Origin: Deinococcus actinosclerus
GTDB taxonomy: Bacteria; Deinococcota; Deinococci; Deinococcales; Deinococcaceae
Assembly: GCF_001507665.1 (NCBI RefSeq)
Contig: NZ_CP013910.1
Coordinates: 1,115,501-1,179,500 of the forward strand
Length of the DNA stretch: 64,000 nt
Direction: 5' to 3'
Positions 9,211-17,300 of the stretch are shown piece by piece. Under the pieces are notes generated by a model. That model was given only the letters and a program-made list of their open reading frames with translations. It was not told the origin of the DNA and made no database searches. The translations under genes and the position numbers were made by a program. Each line of letters begins with the position of its first letter. Positions within the stretch are counted from its first letter, which is position 1.

Positions 9211-9578
9211 GGGCCTGGCCGAAGTTCGATCCGGACCTCACCCTGCCCACCTGGCGGGCTCGCGCCGTGCGGTACCTGCTGATCTACGTGGCGCTCGTCG
9301 TGGCGCTCGTCAGCGTGCGCGCCTCGACGAGTAACGTCCGCAGCCTGCTGCGCGAGGCCCAGGGCCAGGAACAGACCCTGATCACCCAGCGCGACAACCT
9401 GGCGCTGCAACTGCAGGAACTCGAGGCCCCGCAGCGGATTGGGGCGTGGGCGAAGGCCAACGGCATGCAGCTCTTCGCGGTGGCGCCCAAGGACACGGCG
9501 GACATCGCCGGGGTGCAGGCCGCGCCGGTCAGGTCGGCCCAGCCCCGCAAGGTGGAGGTGAGGACGCAGTGGAAGTGA
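9207..9578 (+). CDS. ftsL: FtsL-like cell division protein
   Basis: FtsL is a small bitopic membrane protein of the divisome that partners FtsB and FtsQ. The 123-residue product has a short cytoplasmic N-terminus, one transmembrane helix (RYLLIYVALVVALVSVRA, about 23-40), and then a heptad-rich stretch (NVRSLLREAQGQEQTLITQ) forming a coiled coil. The naming rests on this topology and on its place between rsmH and ftsI, since FtsL sequences are poorly conserved. The start is a GTG overlapping the rsmH stop, and the stop overlaps the start region of ftsI. Confidence 0.75.
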   Translation: MRAWPKFDPDLTLPTWRARAVRYLLIYVALVVALVSVRASTSNVRSLLREAQGQEQTLITQRDNLALQLQELEAPQRIGAWAKANGMQLFAVAPKDTADIAGVQAAPVRSAQPRKVEVRTQWK

Positions 9579-10905
9579 AGATCCGGACCCGCTCGGCGCT
9601 GATGCGCCTGATCGCGCTCGCCATGTTCCTGACCCTGGTGTGGGCCTACGCGCAGCTGGAATGGGGGGCGCCGCAGGGCGTGCGGCAGCGGGCGGTGCAG
9701 GCGCGCGGCTCCATTCTCGCGGCGGACGGGCGGGTGCTGGCGACCAGCGTGAACGGCAAGCGGGTGTACCCGCAGGGCACGCTGGCCGGGCAGCTGCTGG
9801 GCATGATGGGCGACACCGAGGGTCTGGAGGGCCTAGAGGCGGCGTACAACGGCGCGCTCACCTCGGGGCAGAACCTCAAGCTGACGCTCGACACGCAGAT
9901 CCAGGCGGCGGCCGAGGCGGCCCTGGCCAAGGCGGTGCCGGAACACGAGGCCGAATACGCCTCGGCGCTGGTACTCGAGACCCGCACGGGCCGCGTGCTG
10001 GCGGCCGCCAGCTACCCGCCCTTCAATCCGAACGAGTGGAGGAAATACAGCCAGGAGGCACGCCGGAACCGCCCGTTCCTGGACGTCTTCGAGCCGGGCT
10101 CCACCATCAAGGCGCTGGTGGTGGCCGCCGCACTGAACGAGGGGCTGACCACCCCGAACACGCTGTACAGCACCCCCATGAGCCGCTTCGTGGGTGGCCG
10201 CTGGGGCAGCCGCATCGGGGACGCGGTCGCTCATCCGTCCACCCTGACCACGCAGGGCATCCTGCGCTACAGCAGCAACGTGGGCATGAGTCACATCGTC
10301 GAGCACTTCGAGCCGAAGGACATGCGCGGGTACCTGTCGCGCTACGGCTTCGGGCAGGACGTGCAGATTCCGGTGATTCCCGCCGGCACCGGTCAGCTGC
10401 GCCCCCTGTCGGAATGGGGCGATCTGGTGCGCGCCACGAACGCCTTCGGGCAGGGCATGAGCAGCACGAACCTGCAGCTCGTCTCGGCCTTCAACGTGCT
10501 CGCCAACGACGGTCAGTACGTGGCGCCCAGACTGGTGGAGGGCGCGGGGGCGTGGAGCGGCGCGAGGTGCTGCGGCCCGAGGTGGCGCGCACCACCCGGC
10601 AGCTGCTGCTCAACGTGATCAACGAGGGCATCTTCTCGCAGGCCGGGATCAAGGGCTATGACCTGGCGGGCAAGACCGGGACGGCGCAGGTGGTCGTGGA
10701 CGGGCGCTATTCCAGCACGGTGTACGACAGTGTGTTCGCGGGCTTCCTGCCCGCCGAGGCGCCGCGCGTGACGATCACGGTGATGGTCCACGGCGCGAAG
10801 GTGCGGCACCACGGCTCGCAGCTGGCCGCCCCGATCTTCCGGGAAATCTCGGCGCAGGTGCTTTCCGGGTGGGGCGCCGTCCCACATGCCCAGAACGAAG
10901 AATGA
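9569..10905 (+). pseudogene. ftsI: FtsI-like penicillin-binding protein, one-base frameshift
   Basis: FtsI is the septal peptidoglycan transpeptidase. In the first frame the membrane anchor (LMRLIALAMFLTLVWAYAQLE) is followed by the PBP dimerisation region and the active-site motif PGSTIKAL (Ser-x-x-Lys), then SSNVG as the SxN motif. At about residue 325, in LVEGAG, the frame is lost. The C-terminal 110 residues, including the KTGTAQVV motif, continue in the -1 frame to a stop at 10905. Adding one G to the GGGGG run at 10546-10550 restores a continuous protein. The gene should be essential, so a sequencing error, a recent slip or transcriptional slippage are all possible. The start may be GTG at 9569 or 9575. 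It overlaps the end of ftsL. Confidence 0.85.
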
Positions 10906-11011
10906 GTGTGCAGTGAGAGTCGGTGTGGAGCTGGCTGGCCGGTCAGCTGACATTGATAGCCCTCTCACCCTTTCTCAGTTCAGCAGCGTGATCTGACTTG
11001 CTATCTGACGC

Positions 11012-11039
11012 AGGCGCGACCCCCTGGGGGGTCGCGCCT
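11012..11039 (+). terminator. terminator of the mraZ-ftsI operon
   Basis: AGGCGCGACCCC pairs with GGGGTCGCGCCT around a four-base loop, 106 bases past the ftsI stop. The next bases are CACTGTTTG, a weak U-rich tail. Confidence 0.8.
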
Positions 11040-11059
11040 CACTGTTTGGGTGCCAGGAG

Positions 11060-11230
11060 GCGACGTATACCGTGAGAAACTAAATGAGAGCATTAGAACT
11101 TATCTCATTTTCTATATGCCCATAAATTGAGAGAAAGTAGATTTATTTATACTCAGTCAAGAAAATAAACGTATTTATAATGAGTTAATAAATGTGAATA
11201 TCTTAGAAAGTGCCCATAAATGGGCCGTAC
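11060..11230. other. AT-rich islet with repeats, no gene
   Basis: About 170 bases between the ftsI terminator and the 3D-domain gene are strikingly A+T-rich compared with the flanks. They contain an inverted repeat (AAATGAGA at 11082 with TCTCATTT at 11103) and two direct copies of TGCCCATAAAT (11117-11127 and 11211-11221). A TATAAT hexamer lies at 11176-11181. No convincing protein or known RNA gene is visible. Confidence 0.7.
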
Positions 11231-11272
11231 GCTCATGCCCAGGTTAAGCGAAGTCTTTACTCCTGACCCCCA

Positions 11273-11355
11273 GGTTTCGCAGCAGTGAAGTAGCAGAGAA
11301 ACCGCGCAGCACAATGCCCCATCACCATCGCCAGGCACGTCCTCTGTCGTGCCTG
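11273..11355 (+). promoter_or_regulatory. structured leader of the 3D-domain gene
   Basis: Two hairpins precede the start: GGTTTC (11273) with GAAACC (11298), and CAGGCACG (11332) with CGTGCCTG (11348). The second ends one base before the ACAGGAGAG ribosome site, so it could influence translation. It does not match a riboswitch class that I can recognise. Confidence 0.4.
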
Positions 11356-11367
11356 ACAGGAGAGTTC

Positions 11368-11940
11368 ATGTTTCAAGCCATCCAGCGCCGCCTGCACGCC
11401 CTGATCATCGCCGCCCTCGGCCTTGCCGGCGCCACCCCCGCCCTGCCTGCCAGCACCGTCGCCACCGACGCTGTCCGCGACGCCCTGACCCAGACCGCCC
11501 CCAGCCAGACCAGCGCCCAGCAGGCCGCCCAGAGCCAGGCCGCGCAGAACCGCGCCGCCGGGATCGCCGCCACCCAGCAGGCCAGCGACACCGTCGCCTA
11601 CACCCCCATCCGTGGCAAGACGGCCATCGCGCGCAGCACCGCCTACAACAGCACCCCCGGTCAGACGGACGCCACCCCCTACATCACCGCGACCGGCACC
11701 CGCACCCGCCCCGGCGTGATCGCGCTGTCCCGCGACCTCCTGCGCGTCTTCCCATATGGCACCCGCGTGATCATCGAGGACCTGAGCGGCAAGTACAGCA
11801 GCATGCTCAAGAACCGCGTGTTCATCGTCGAGGACACCATGGCCGCCCGCAAGACCAACTCCGTGGACGTGTGGATGCCCACCCGCAGCGAGGCCCTGAA
11901 CTGGGGCGCGCGGCAGATCCGCATCACTGCCGTCCGCTGA
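11368..11940 (+). CDS. secreted 3D-domain protein (putative wall-lytic enzyme)
   Basis: The 190-residue product has a signal peptide (MFQAIQRRLHALIIAALGLAGATPALPA) and a Gln/Ala-rich linker (about 40-75). The C-terminal 3D domain starts near residue 90: TAYNSTPGQTDATPYITATG, FPYGTRVII, FIVEDTMAARKTNSVDVWM. The three conserved Asp residues that name the domain are in QTDATP, VEDTM and VDVWM. 3D domains share the double-psi barrel of MltA lytic transglycosylases and act on peptidoglycan, so a role in wall turnover is likely. The ATG at 11368 has a good AGGAGAG site. A hairpin follows the gene. Confidence 0.85.
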   Translation: MFQAIQRRLHALIIAALGLAGATPALPASTVATDAVRDALTQTAPSQTSAQQAAQSQAAQNRAAGIAATQQASDTVAYTPIRGKTAIARSTAYNSTPGQTDATPYITATGTRTRPGVIALSRDLLRVFPYGTRVIIEDLSGKYSSMLKNRVFIVEDTMAARKTNSVDVWMPTRSEALNWGARQIRITAVR

Positions 11941-11952
11941 CGCGCGCCTCCC

Positions 11953-11982
11953 GGACCGCCGCTTCCAGCCTCGGGGGCGGCG
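11953..11982 (+). terminator. terminator of the 3D-domain gene
   Basis: ACCGCCGC pairs with GCGGCGGT around a 14-base loop, 13 bases after the stop, followed by TTCG. Confidence 0.6.
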
Positions 11983-12031
11983 GTTTCGCGTTGCGGCCCA
12001 CGCCGGACAGCGGGTGCTATCCTCCCCTGTC

Positions 12032-13207
12032 ATGACCTCCGCCCCCGATCGGACGCTCGCGTGGACGCTGGCGCTCGCGCACCTGCGCCGCCGCCGCACC
12101 CAGAACGTCCTGACCATCCTGGGCATCGCCGTGGGCGTCATGGCGCTCATCGCCGCGCTGAGCCTCACCAACGGCTTCACCCGCGCGCTGGTCAGCGCCA
12201 CCCTGCGCGCCAGCCCGCATCTGAGCGTCACCGCGTACAGCCCCAGTGGCCCCAGCCCGGACCTGGAACAGGCGATCCGCGCCGACGCCCGGGTGCAGGC
12301 CTTCACGCCCTTCCTGGCGGACAAGGGCCTCCTGACCCGCCCGGCCAGTGACGGGCGCGCCGCCGGAGTGGACTTCACCACGCTGTTCGGGGTCGGCCGG
12401 GACGCCGCGCGGGTGCTGGATCTGCCCCCCGAGGAACGCCTGATCCTGGGCACCCTGAAAGACGGCGAGGTCATGCTGGGCGCCGCCCTGGCCCGCAGCG
12501 TCGGCGCGTTCAGCGGCGAGGAGGTGCGCCTCCTGAACAGCAGCCAGCGCCGCACCACCCTGAAGGTCCGGGGCGTGTTCCAGACCGGCAACTACCTGAT
12601 CGACTCCGCCTACGCCTTCACGAACCTGAAGACCCTGCAGGCCGTGCAGGGCACGGCGAACATCACCGGCTACCAGCTGCGCCTGTTCAACCCGGACCTC
12701 GCGCCGCGCGTCGGGGACGACCTGACCCGCACCCGCGCGTACAGCGCGCTGCCCTGGCAGAGCCTGTACGGCACGCTGCTCGACCAGCTGGCCCTGCAGA
12801 AGCGGGTCATCGCGTTCGTGGTGCTGCTGATCGTGGTGGTCGCCGCGTTCGGCATCGCGAACGTCCTGACGCTGGCCGTGTTCGAGAAGACCCAGGAGAT
12901 CGCCATCCTGCGCGCCATCGGCGCCACCCGCCCCCTGATCACCCGCGTGTTCCTGATCGAGGGCCTGATCCTGGGCTTCGGCGGCCTGCTGCTGGGCAAC
13001 GTCCTGGGACTGGGCATCAGCGCGTACTTCACCGTGCGGCCCTTCACGCTGCCCGGCGACCTGTACTTCATCACCACCCTGCCGGTCGAGGTGAAATTCA
13101 CCGACATCCTCGCCGTGAACGCCATCGGGCTGACCACCACCCTGCTCGCCGCGCTGATCCCCGCCCGGCGCGCCGCGAGCGTGGAACCCGGCCGGATCAT
13201 CCGCTGA
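12032..13207 (+). CDS. ABC transporter permease, FtsX/LolC-MacB type
   Basis: The 391-residue protein has the layout of LolC/LolE and MacB-like permeases. An N-terminal transmembrane helix (VLTILGIAVGVMALIAAL, about 25-45) is followed by a periplasmic MacB-core domain of about 200 residues and a C-terminal FtsX domain with three helices (VIAFVVLLIVVVAAFGIANVLTL, LILGFGGLLLGNVLGLGI, ILAVNAIGLTTTLLAALIPA). The motif FEKTQEIAILRAIGA is the usual coupling-helix sequence. Lipoprotein release or drug/peptide export are the family roles. No ATPase or fusion partner gene lies next to it, so its cognate ATPase must be encoded elsewhere. TATCCT eight bases before the ATG suggests a leaderless start. 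Confidence 0.85.
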   Translation: MTSAPDRTLAWTLALAHLRRRRTQNVLTILGIAVGVMALIAALSLTNGFTRALVSATLRASPHLSVTAYSPSGPSPDLEQAIRADARVQAFTPFLADKGLLTRPASDGRAAGVDFTTLFGVGRDAARVLDLPPEERLILGTLKDGEVMLGAALARSVGAFSGEEVRLLNSSQRRTTLKVRGVFQTGNYLIDSAYAFTNLKTLQAVQGTANITGYQLRLFNPDLAPRVGDDLTRTRAYSALPWQSLYGTLLDQLALQKRVIAFVVLLIVVVAAFGIANVLTLAVFEKTQEIAILRAIGATRPLITRVFLIEGLILGFGGLLLGNVLGLGISAYFTVRPFTLPGDLYFITTLPVEVKFTDILAVNAIGLTTTLLAALIPARRAASVEPGRIIR

Positions 13208-13250
13208 GCCGCGTCCCCACCGGGCGGATCGTCCGCTGAACCGCGTCCCC
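13194..13250. repeat. imperfect 25-bp direct repeat at the end of the permease gene
   Basis: Bases 13194-13218 (last codons and stop of the permease) recur at 13226-13250 with 23 of 25 bases identical, separated by seven bases. It looks like a short tandem duplication of the gene end including the stop codon. Confidence 0.8.
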
Positions 13251-13291
13251 GCCCACCACGCGCCCCGCCCCGGGGCCCTAGCATGCAGGAC

Positions 13292-13645
13292 ATGGCGTAC
13301 GACCCCCGCATCAGCTACGACCCCACCCGCAAACTGACCGACGGCGACGTCCTCCAGGCCAAACCCGACGGCTGGTGGGGCGATTCCGGCAAGCTCTACC
13401 GCGACTTTCCCTTCCAGCACTTCATGGAGGGCGTGGACTTCGCCGTGCGCGTCGCGCAGCAGGCCGAGGAGCGCGGCCACCACCCCGACATCCACATCCA
13501 CTACCACTACGTCCGCGTGAACTACTACACGCACGACGCGGGCGGCGTCACCCAGCGCGACCTGGACGCCGCGCAGGCCCTGAACGACCTCGTCGCGGCC
13601 GAGGCGCCGGTCGGGAACACACCGGCTGGAGAGCCCTCCGCTTGA
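13292..13645 (+). CDS. phhB: 4a-hydroxytetrahydrobiopterin dehydratase (pterin-4a-carbinolamine dehydratase)
   Basis: The enzyme recycles the 4a-carbinolamine of tetrahydrobiopterin formed by aromatic amino-acid hydroxylases. The 117-residue product matches the family: FPFQHFMEGVDFAVRVAQQAEERGHHPDIHIHYHYVRV contains the paired His residues and Pro-Asp of the active site, followed by TH-AGGVTQRDLDAAQALN. The ATG at 13292 is chosen because TAGCAT lies seven bases before it; an in-frame ATG at 13283 is possible. The stop overlaps the TTG start of the thioesterase, so the two are translationally coupled. No phenylalanine hydroxylase gene is in the window. Confidence 0.9.
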   Translation: MAYDPRISYDPTRKLTDGDVLQAKPDGWWGDSGKLYRDFPFQHFMEGVDFAVRVAQQAEERGHHPDIHIHYHYVRVNYYTHDAGGVTQRDLDAAQALNDLVAAEAPVGNTPAGEPSA

Positions 13646-14115
13646 AGCTCCGCATTCCCGACGCGGACGTCCTGTGGGCCGACCTGCCCGACACGCGCCG
13701 CCACGAACAGGTCGTCACGGTGCAGCCCGGCGACCTGGACGACCTGCACCACGTGAACAACACCGTGTACCTCGCGTGGTGCGAGGACGTCGCCCGCGCC
13801 CACGCCCTGCGCCTGGGCATGGGCACCGACGCCCTGAGTGCGCTGGGCGCCGTACCTGTCGCGCGGCAGCACGTCATCACCTACCACCGCCCCGCGCTGC
13901 TGGGGGATCAGGTGCGGGTGCGCACCGCCCTGACCCTGCACGCCGGGGTGCGCAGCGTCCGCGCCTACGCCCTGGACCGCGTGAACCCCGGCGACCCGGC
14001 TGACGGGGTGCGCCTCGCGGAATGTCAGACCGAATGGGTCTGGGTCGATCCCGGCACCGGCCGCCCCAAACGCGCCCCGGCGCCGGTCAGCGCCGCCTTC
14101 GGCTTCGACGGCTGA
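13642..14115 (+). CDS. acyl-CoA thioesterase, 4HBT/YbgC-like hotdog fold
   Basis: The 157-residue product has the hotdog signature DLDDLHHVNNTVYLAWCEDVARAHALRLGM (about residues 30-58), with the conserved Asp-Asp-His-Asn block of YbgC-type thioesterases and the long central helix. Further beta strands (VARQHVITYHRPALLGDQVRVRT) complete the fold. Substrates of this group range from 4-hydroxybenzoyl-CoA to medium-chain acyl-CoA and cannot be fixed here. A TTG start at 13642 overlaps the phhB stop; a GGAGAG ribosome site is at 13627-13632. The gene converges with kynB, with only 18 bases between the stops. Confidence 0.85.
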   Translation: MKLRIPDADVLWADLPDTRRHEQVVTVQPGDLDDLHHVNNTVYLAWCEDVARAHALRLGMGTDALSALGAVPVARQHVITYHRPALLGDQVRVRTALTLHAGVRSVRAYALDRVNPGDPADGVRLAECQTEWVWVDPGTGRPKRAPAPVSAAFGFDG

Positions 14116-14133
14116 GCGGCGCCCTCCCTGCGC

Positions 14134-14772
14134 TTACAGTGTCCCGGCCCGCAGCAGGATCGCGCGGGCCGGCGCGCCATCCACCTCGGCCAGCGGCAGG
14201 GGCAGGCACACCAGGTCGTACTCGCCGTCCGGGACCCCCTCCAGCTTCAGGCTCTCCAGGATGAACACCCCGGCGTCCCGGCACGCCGCGTGCCCCGGCA
14301 GGTCCTTGCTGGTCAGGGCGTCCACGCTGGGACAGTCCGTGCCGATCAGCCGCACGCCGCGCCGCGCCGCCTCCCGCACGAAGGCCGGGGCGAGGGCCGG
14401 GAAATCCTCCGGGAAGGCCGCCCAGTGCGCGGGCTGCCCGGTGCGCAGCAGCAGCCGGGGCGCGAGGGTCTCCGGCAGCCCCGCCAGCACGTCAGCCTGC
14501 ACGGCTCCGTCCTGCGCCGTCACACCCAGCACCCGGCAGCGGCCCACGTACACGTCCAGCGGGACGTCCTGCAACCTCGCCCCGGCGTCGTCGTAATGCC
14601 ACGGCGCGTCCACGTGCGTGCCGGTGTGGGTGCTCGTGCACAGCTCGCCGGTGTTCACGCTGTCACCCGCCGCGATCCGCGCGCCGGGACTTACCCGGAA
14701 CGGCGCGTCTCCCGGCCAGTTCGGATGACCGGGCGTGAGGAGGCGGGAGATGTCGTGCGGGAAGGTCAGCAT
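14134..14772 (-). CDS. kynB: arylformamidase (kynurenine formamidase)
   Basis: KynB hydrolyses N-formyl-kynurenine to kynurenine and formate in tryptophan breakdown. The 212-residue protein has the cyclase-family metal-binding motif HTGTHVDAPWHY (about residues 47-58), a further conserved segment GTDCPSVDALTSKDLPGHAACRDAGVFILESL, and DYDLVCLPLPL near the C-terminus. Length and motifs match bacterial KynB well. It stands alone on the minus strand, and its start is close to the divergent regulator promoter at 14796-14825, so the two share the intergenic region of about 60 bases. Confidence 0.9.
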   Translation of the reverse strand: MLTFPHDISRLLTPGHPNWPGDAPFRVSPGARIAAGDSVNTGELCTSTHTGTHVDAPWHYDDAGARLQDVPLDVYVGRCRVLGVTAQDGAVQADVLAGLPETLAPRLLLRTGQPAHWAAFPEDFPALAPAFVREAARRGVRLIGTDCPSVDALTSKDLPGHAACRDAGVFILESLKLEGVPDGEYDLVCLPLPLAEVDGAPARAILLRAGTL

Positions 14773-14795
14773 GCCCCAGGGTACCCGCCCGCCGC

Positions 14796-14825
14796 TTGTT
14801 TCACGCGGCGCTCATCCCTGACAAT
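14796..14825 (+). promoter_or_regulatory. promoter of the first SARP-like regulator gene
   Basis: TTGTTT (14796-14801) and GACAAT (14820-14825) are spaced by 18 bases, and the ATG follows six bases after the -10 box. That makes the predicted transcript leaderless. Confidence 0.65.
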
Positions 14826-14831
14826 GCACGC

Positions 14832-17234
14832 ATGACCCTGCGGACCCTCGGCGCCCTGTCCGTGGAGGGCGTCACCTTCCGGCGCGAGAAGGTGCTGCTG
14901 CTCCTCGCGTACCTGTGCCTGGAAGGCCCGCAGCCCCGCCGCCGACTGGCCGAGCTGTTCTGGCCCGACGCGACTAACCCCATGAACTCGCTGGCGCAGC
15001 ACCTCGTGCACCTGCGCGGCCTGCCCGGCGCCCTGGCCGAGGACGGCCAGCGGGTCGCCGCCGCCATGCCCTGCGACGCCGCTCAGCTGCGCGACCTCGT
15101 CCGCCGGGGCCGCCACGAGGCCGCCGCCGCGCTGTACGCCGGGCCGTTCCTGGACGCCCTGACCATTCCCCTGGGCGCCGACCTGGAAGAATGGGTGTTC
15201 GACACCCGCGACGCCGTCGCGCAGGCGGCCCGCGCCGCCCTGACGACCCTCGGGGCGCAGGCCGCCGCGCACGGCCACGCGCAACAGGCCGGGGACCTCG
15301 CCGCGCGCGCCCTGACGCTGCCCGGCGCTCCACCCCCCGATGAACTCGACCTGCCGAAACTCCATCACCTCCTGAGCCTCGCCGGGCACCCGCTGGCCGC
15401 GCAGGTCGAACGGGACGCCCGCAGCCTCGGCCTGAACCTGAGCGCCGCGCCTGCCCCGGTCAGCGCCCCCTTCGCCGGACGGGAAGCCGAACTGGCCGCC
15501 CTGAACACCCTGACCCCCGGCCAGACCGCCTGGATCAGCGGGCACGCCGGCATGGGCAAAACGGCCCTGCTCGAAGCCCTCGCGCGCAGCGGCGGCTGGA
15601 CGGTCCTCCCGGGCCGCGCCGAAGCGCCCTACGCCACCCTGAGTCCCCTGAGCGCCGCGCCCCCCACCCACCCGCAGGCCGCGCACGCCGCGCTGCGCGA
15701 CCCGCACCTGCGCGTCGCCATCGACAGCTGGGACGCGGCGGACCCCGCCACGCAGGCCGCCCTGACCCACGCCGCCGCCGCGCGTCCCGGCGCGGTCATC
15801 GTGGTCACGTCCCGCCACCACCCGCCCTTCGACGTGGACCTGCACCTGAACCTCGGGCCGCTGACCCCGGACGACCTGCGCGCCCACCCGGAAGTGCACG
15901 CACGCACCGACGGGCACCCCGTCCTCGTCGGGCACGCCCTGCGCGGCCAGCCGCTCGACCTGCGCCTGGGCGCGCGCGTCCGCGCCTACCCCGACCCGGT
16001 GCGTGACACCTTCCTGCTCCTCGCCCTGCAGGACCAGCCGAACCTGCGCGCCACCCGCGCCGCCCTGAACCAGGACGCCGGCACCTTCGCCCGCACCCTG
16101 GCCTTCCTGACCACCGAGGGCCTGACCAGCGAAACCGGCCGCGTGTACGCCGCCGCCACCACCCGCGAGCACCTCAGCCAGATCCACGTGCACGCCGCGC
16201 TGCTGCACCTGCGCCTCGCCCGCGCGCTGCCCGAGGACGCCGCCTGGCCCCACTACGACCGCAGCCGCGACCTCTGGGAGGATCCCGACGAGACCCGCGC
16301 CGCCCACGCCGCCCGCCAGCACGCCCACACCCACCTCAGGCGCGGCTACCCCGGCCAGGCCGCCGCGCTGCTCGACACCCTGGCCCACCTGCCCACCCTG
16401 GCCGTCCCCCACGCCTGGGCGCTAATCGGCGTGGGCCGCTCCCAGGACGCCCTGACCCGCCTGAGCACCCTGAGCGCTCACGACCAGCAGGTCAGCGACG
16501 CCCTGGCCGCCCGCGCCGTTGCCCTGGTGTACCTCGGGCGTGCCGATGAGGCGGTGGCGCTGGCTGGGCAGATCAGCGGCCATGGCCCCGACGCCGCCCA
16601 CGCCGCGAGTGTCCGCGCCCACGCCGCCCGCATGCGTGAGGAATGGGACGCCGCCCGCCGCCACAGCCAGATCGCCGCCGACCTCTGGAACCTCCACGGG
16701 GACGACGAGGCGCACCTCACCGAACTCGGCATGGTCGCCCGCGCCCAGGTCGGCCTCGGCGCAGAGCCCCACGCCGTCTTCACGCCGCTGCTGGACCGCG
16801 CCCGGGACATTCCCAGCGCCCGCAGCCGCCTGCTGCTGAACTACGTGATGCTGCTCGGCACCCTCGGCCAGCGCCGTGAGGCCGAGGCGCTGTACCCCGC
16901 CCTGATGCAGGCCCTCCACGAGGCCGGGGACACCTTCGGGCTGGCGAACGTCCACATCAACCGGGGTGTGGACGCCCACGAGAGCGGTGATCTCACGGGC
17001 GCCGCCGAACACTACCGCGCGGCCATCGCCCACCTGCGCGGCACCGGCAACACCCGCCTGCTGGGCGTCGCCCTGAGCAACCTCAGCGAGATCGACGGTG
17101 ACCTCAGCGCGTTCGAGGACGCCCTGACCCTCCTGACCGGAGCCGGACAGCACGAGCTGGTCGCGCAGATCCGCCGCAACGCCCAGGTGCAGACCGCCCA
17201 GGTGCAGACCGCCCAGGTGCAGACCGCCCCCTGA
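14832..17234 (+). CDS. SARP/BTAD-type regulator with STAND ATPase and TPR-like repeats, copy 1
   Basis: The 800-residue protein has an N-terminal winged-helix/BTAD unit (about 1-160: FRREKVLLLLAYLCLEGP, RRRLAELFWPDATNPMNSLAQHL, LEEWVFDTRD). A P-loop ATPase of the STAND type follows, with Walker A GHAGMGKT at 237-244 and a Walker B-like VAID298SWD. Last comes a helical-repeat region (about 440-790) of TPR character. Such proteins are usually transcriptional activators switched by a signal bound at the repeats. A secreted subtilisin-like protease gene follows 66 bases downstream, and the unit is repeated at 19029-23062. Three copies of a five-residue repeat (AQVQT) close the protein. The target genes are unknown; the neighbouring protease is the obvious candidate. 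Confidence 0.85.
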   Translation: MTLRTLGALSVEGVTFRREKVLLLLAYLCLEGPQPRRRLAELFWPDATNPMNSLAQHLVHLRGLPGALAEDGQRVAAAMPCDAAQLRDLVRRGRHEAAAALYAGPFLDALTIPLGADLEEWVFDTRDAVAQAARAALTTLGAQAAAHGHAQQAGDLAARALTLPGAPPPDELDLPKLHHLLSLAGHPLAAQVERDARSLGLNLSAAPAPVSAPFAGREAELAALNTLTPGQTAWISGHAGMGKTALLEALARSGGWTVLPGRAEAPYATLSPLSAAPPTHPQAAHAALRDPHLRVAIDSWDAADPATQAALTHAAAARPGAVIVVTSRHHPPFDVDLHLNLGPLTPDDLRAHPEVHARTDGHPVLVGHALRGQPLDLRLGARVRAYPDPVRDTFLLLALQDQPNLRATRAALNQDAGTFARTLAFLTTEGLTSETGRVYAAATTREHLSQIHVHAALLHLRLARALPEDAAWPHYDRSRDLWEDPDETRAAHAARQHAHTHLRRGYPGQAAALLDTLAHLPTLAVPHAWALIGVGRSQDALTRLSTLSAHDQQVSDALAARAVALVYLGRADEAVALAGQISGHGPDAAHAASVRAHAARMREEWDAARRHSQIAADLWNLHGDDEAHLTELGMVARAQVGLGAEPHAVFTPLLDRARDIPSARSRLLLNYVMLLGTLGQRREAEALYPALMQALHEAGDTFGLANVHINRGVDAHESGDLTGAAEHYRAAIAHLRGTGNTRLLGVALSNLSEIDGDLSAFEDALTLLTGAGQHELVAQIRRNAQVQTAQVQTAQVQTAP
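17181..17225 (+). repeat. three tandem 15-bp repeats at the end of the copy 1 regulator
   Basis: The unit GCCCAGGTGCAGACC is present three times without change, encoding AQVQT three times just before the stop. In-frame units like this vary readily in number by slippage. Confidence 0.95.
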
Positions 17235-17300
17235 CCACCCCGAGCGCCGATCATGGGCCGGTCACGCCCCACCTGACAAGCTGACCCCGGAGGGACATCC

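Noticed and set aside
11153..11338. Minus-strand 61-residue frame across the AT-rich islet
   Set aside because: Runs through the hairpins of the 3D-gene leader and has no family or start context.
14796..14831. Upstream start giving a 12-residue longer copy 1 regulator
   Set aside because: The extension lies over the promoter boxes; ATG 14832 matches the start of copy 2 and the leaderless spacing.
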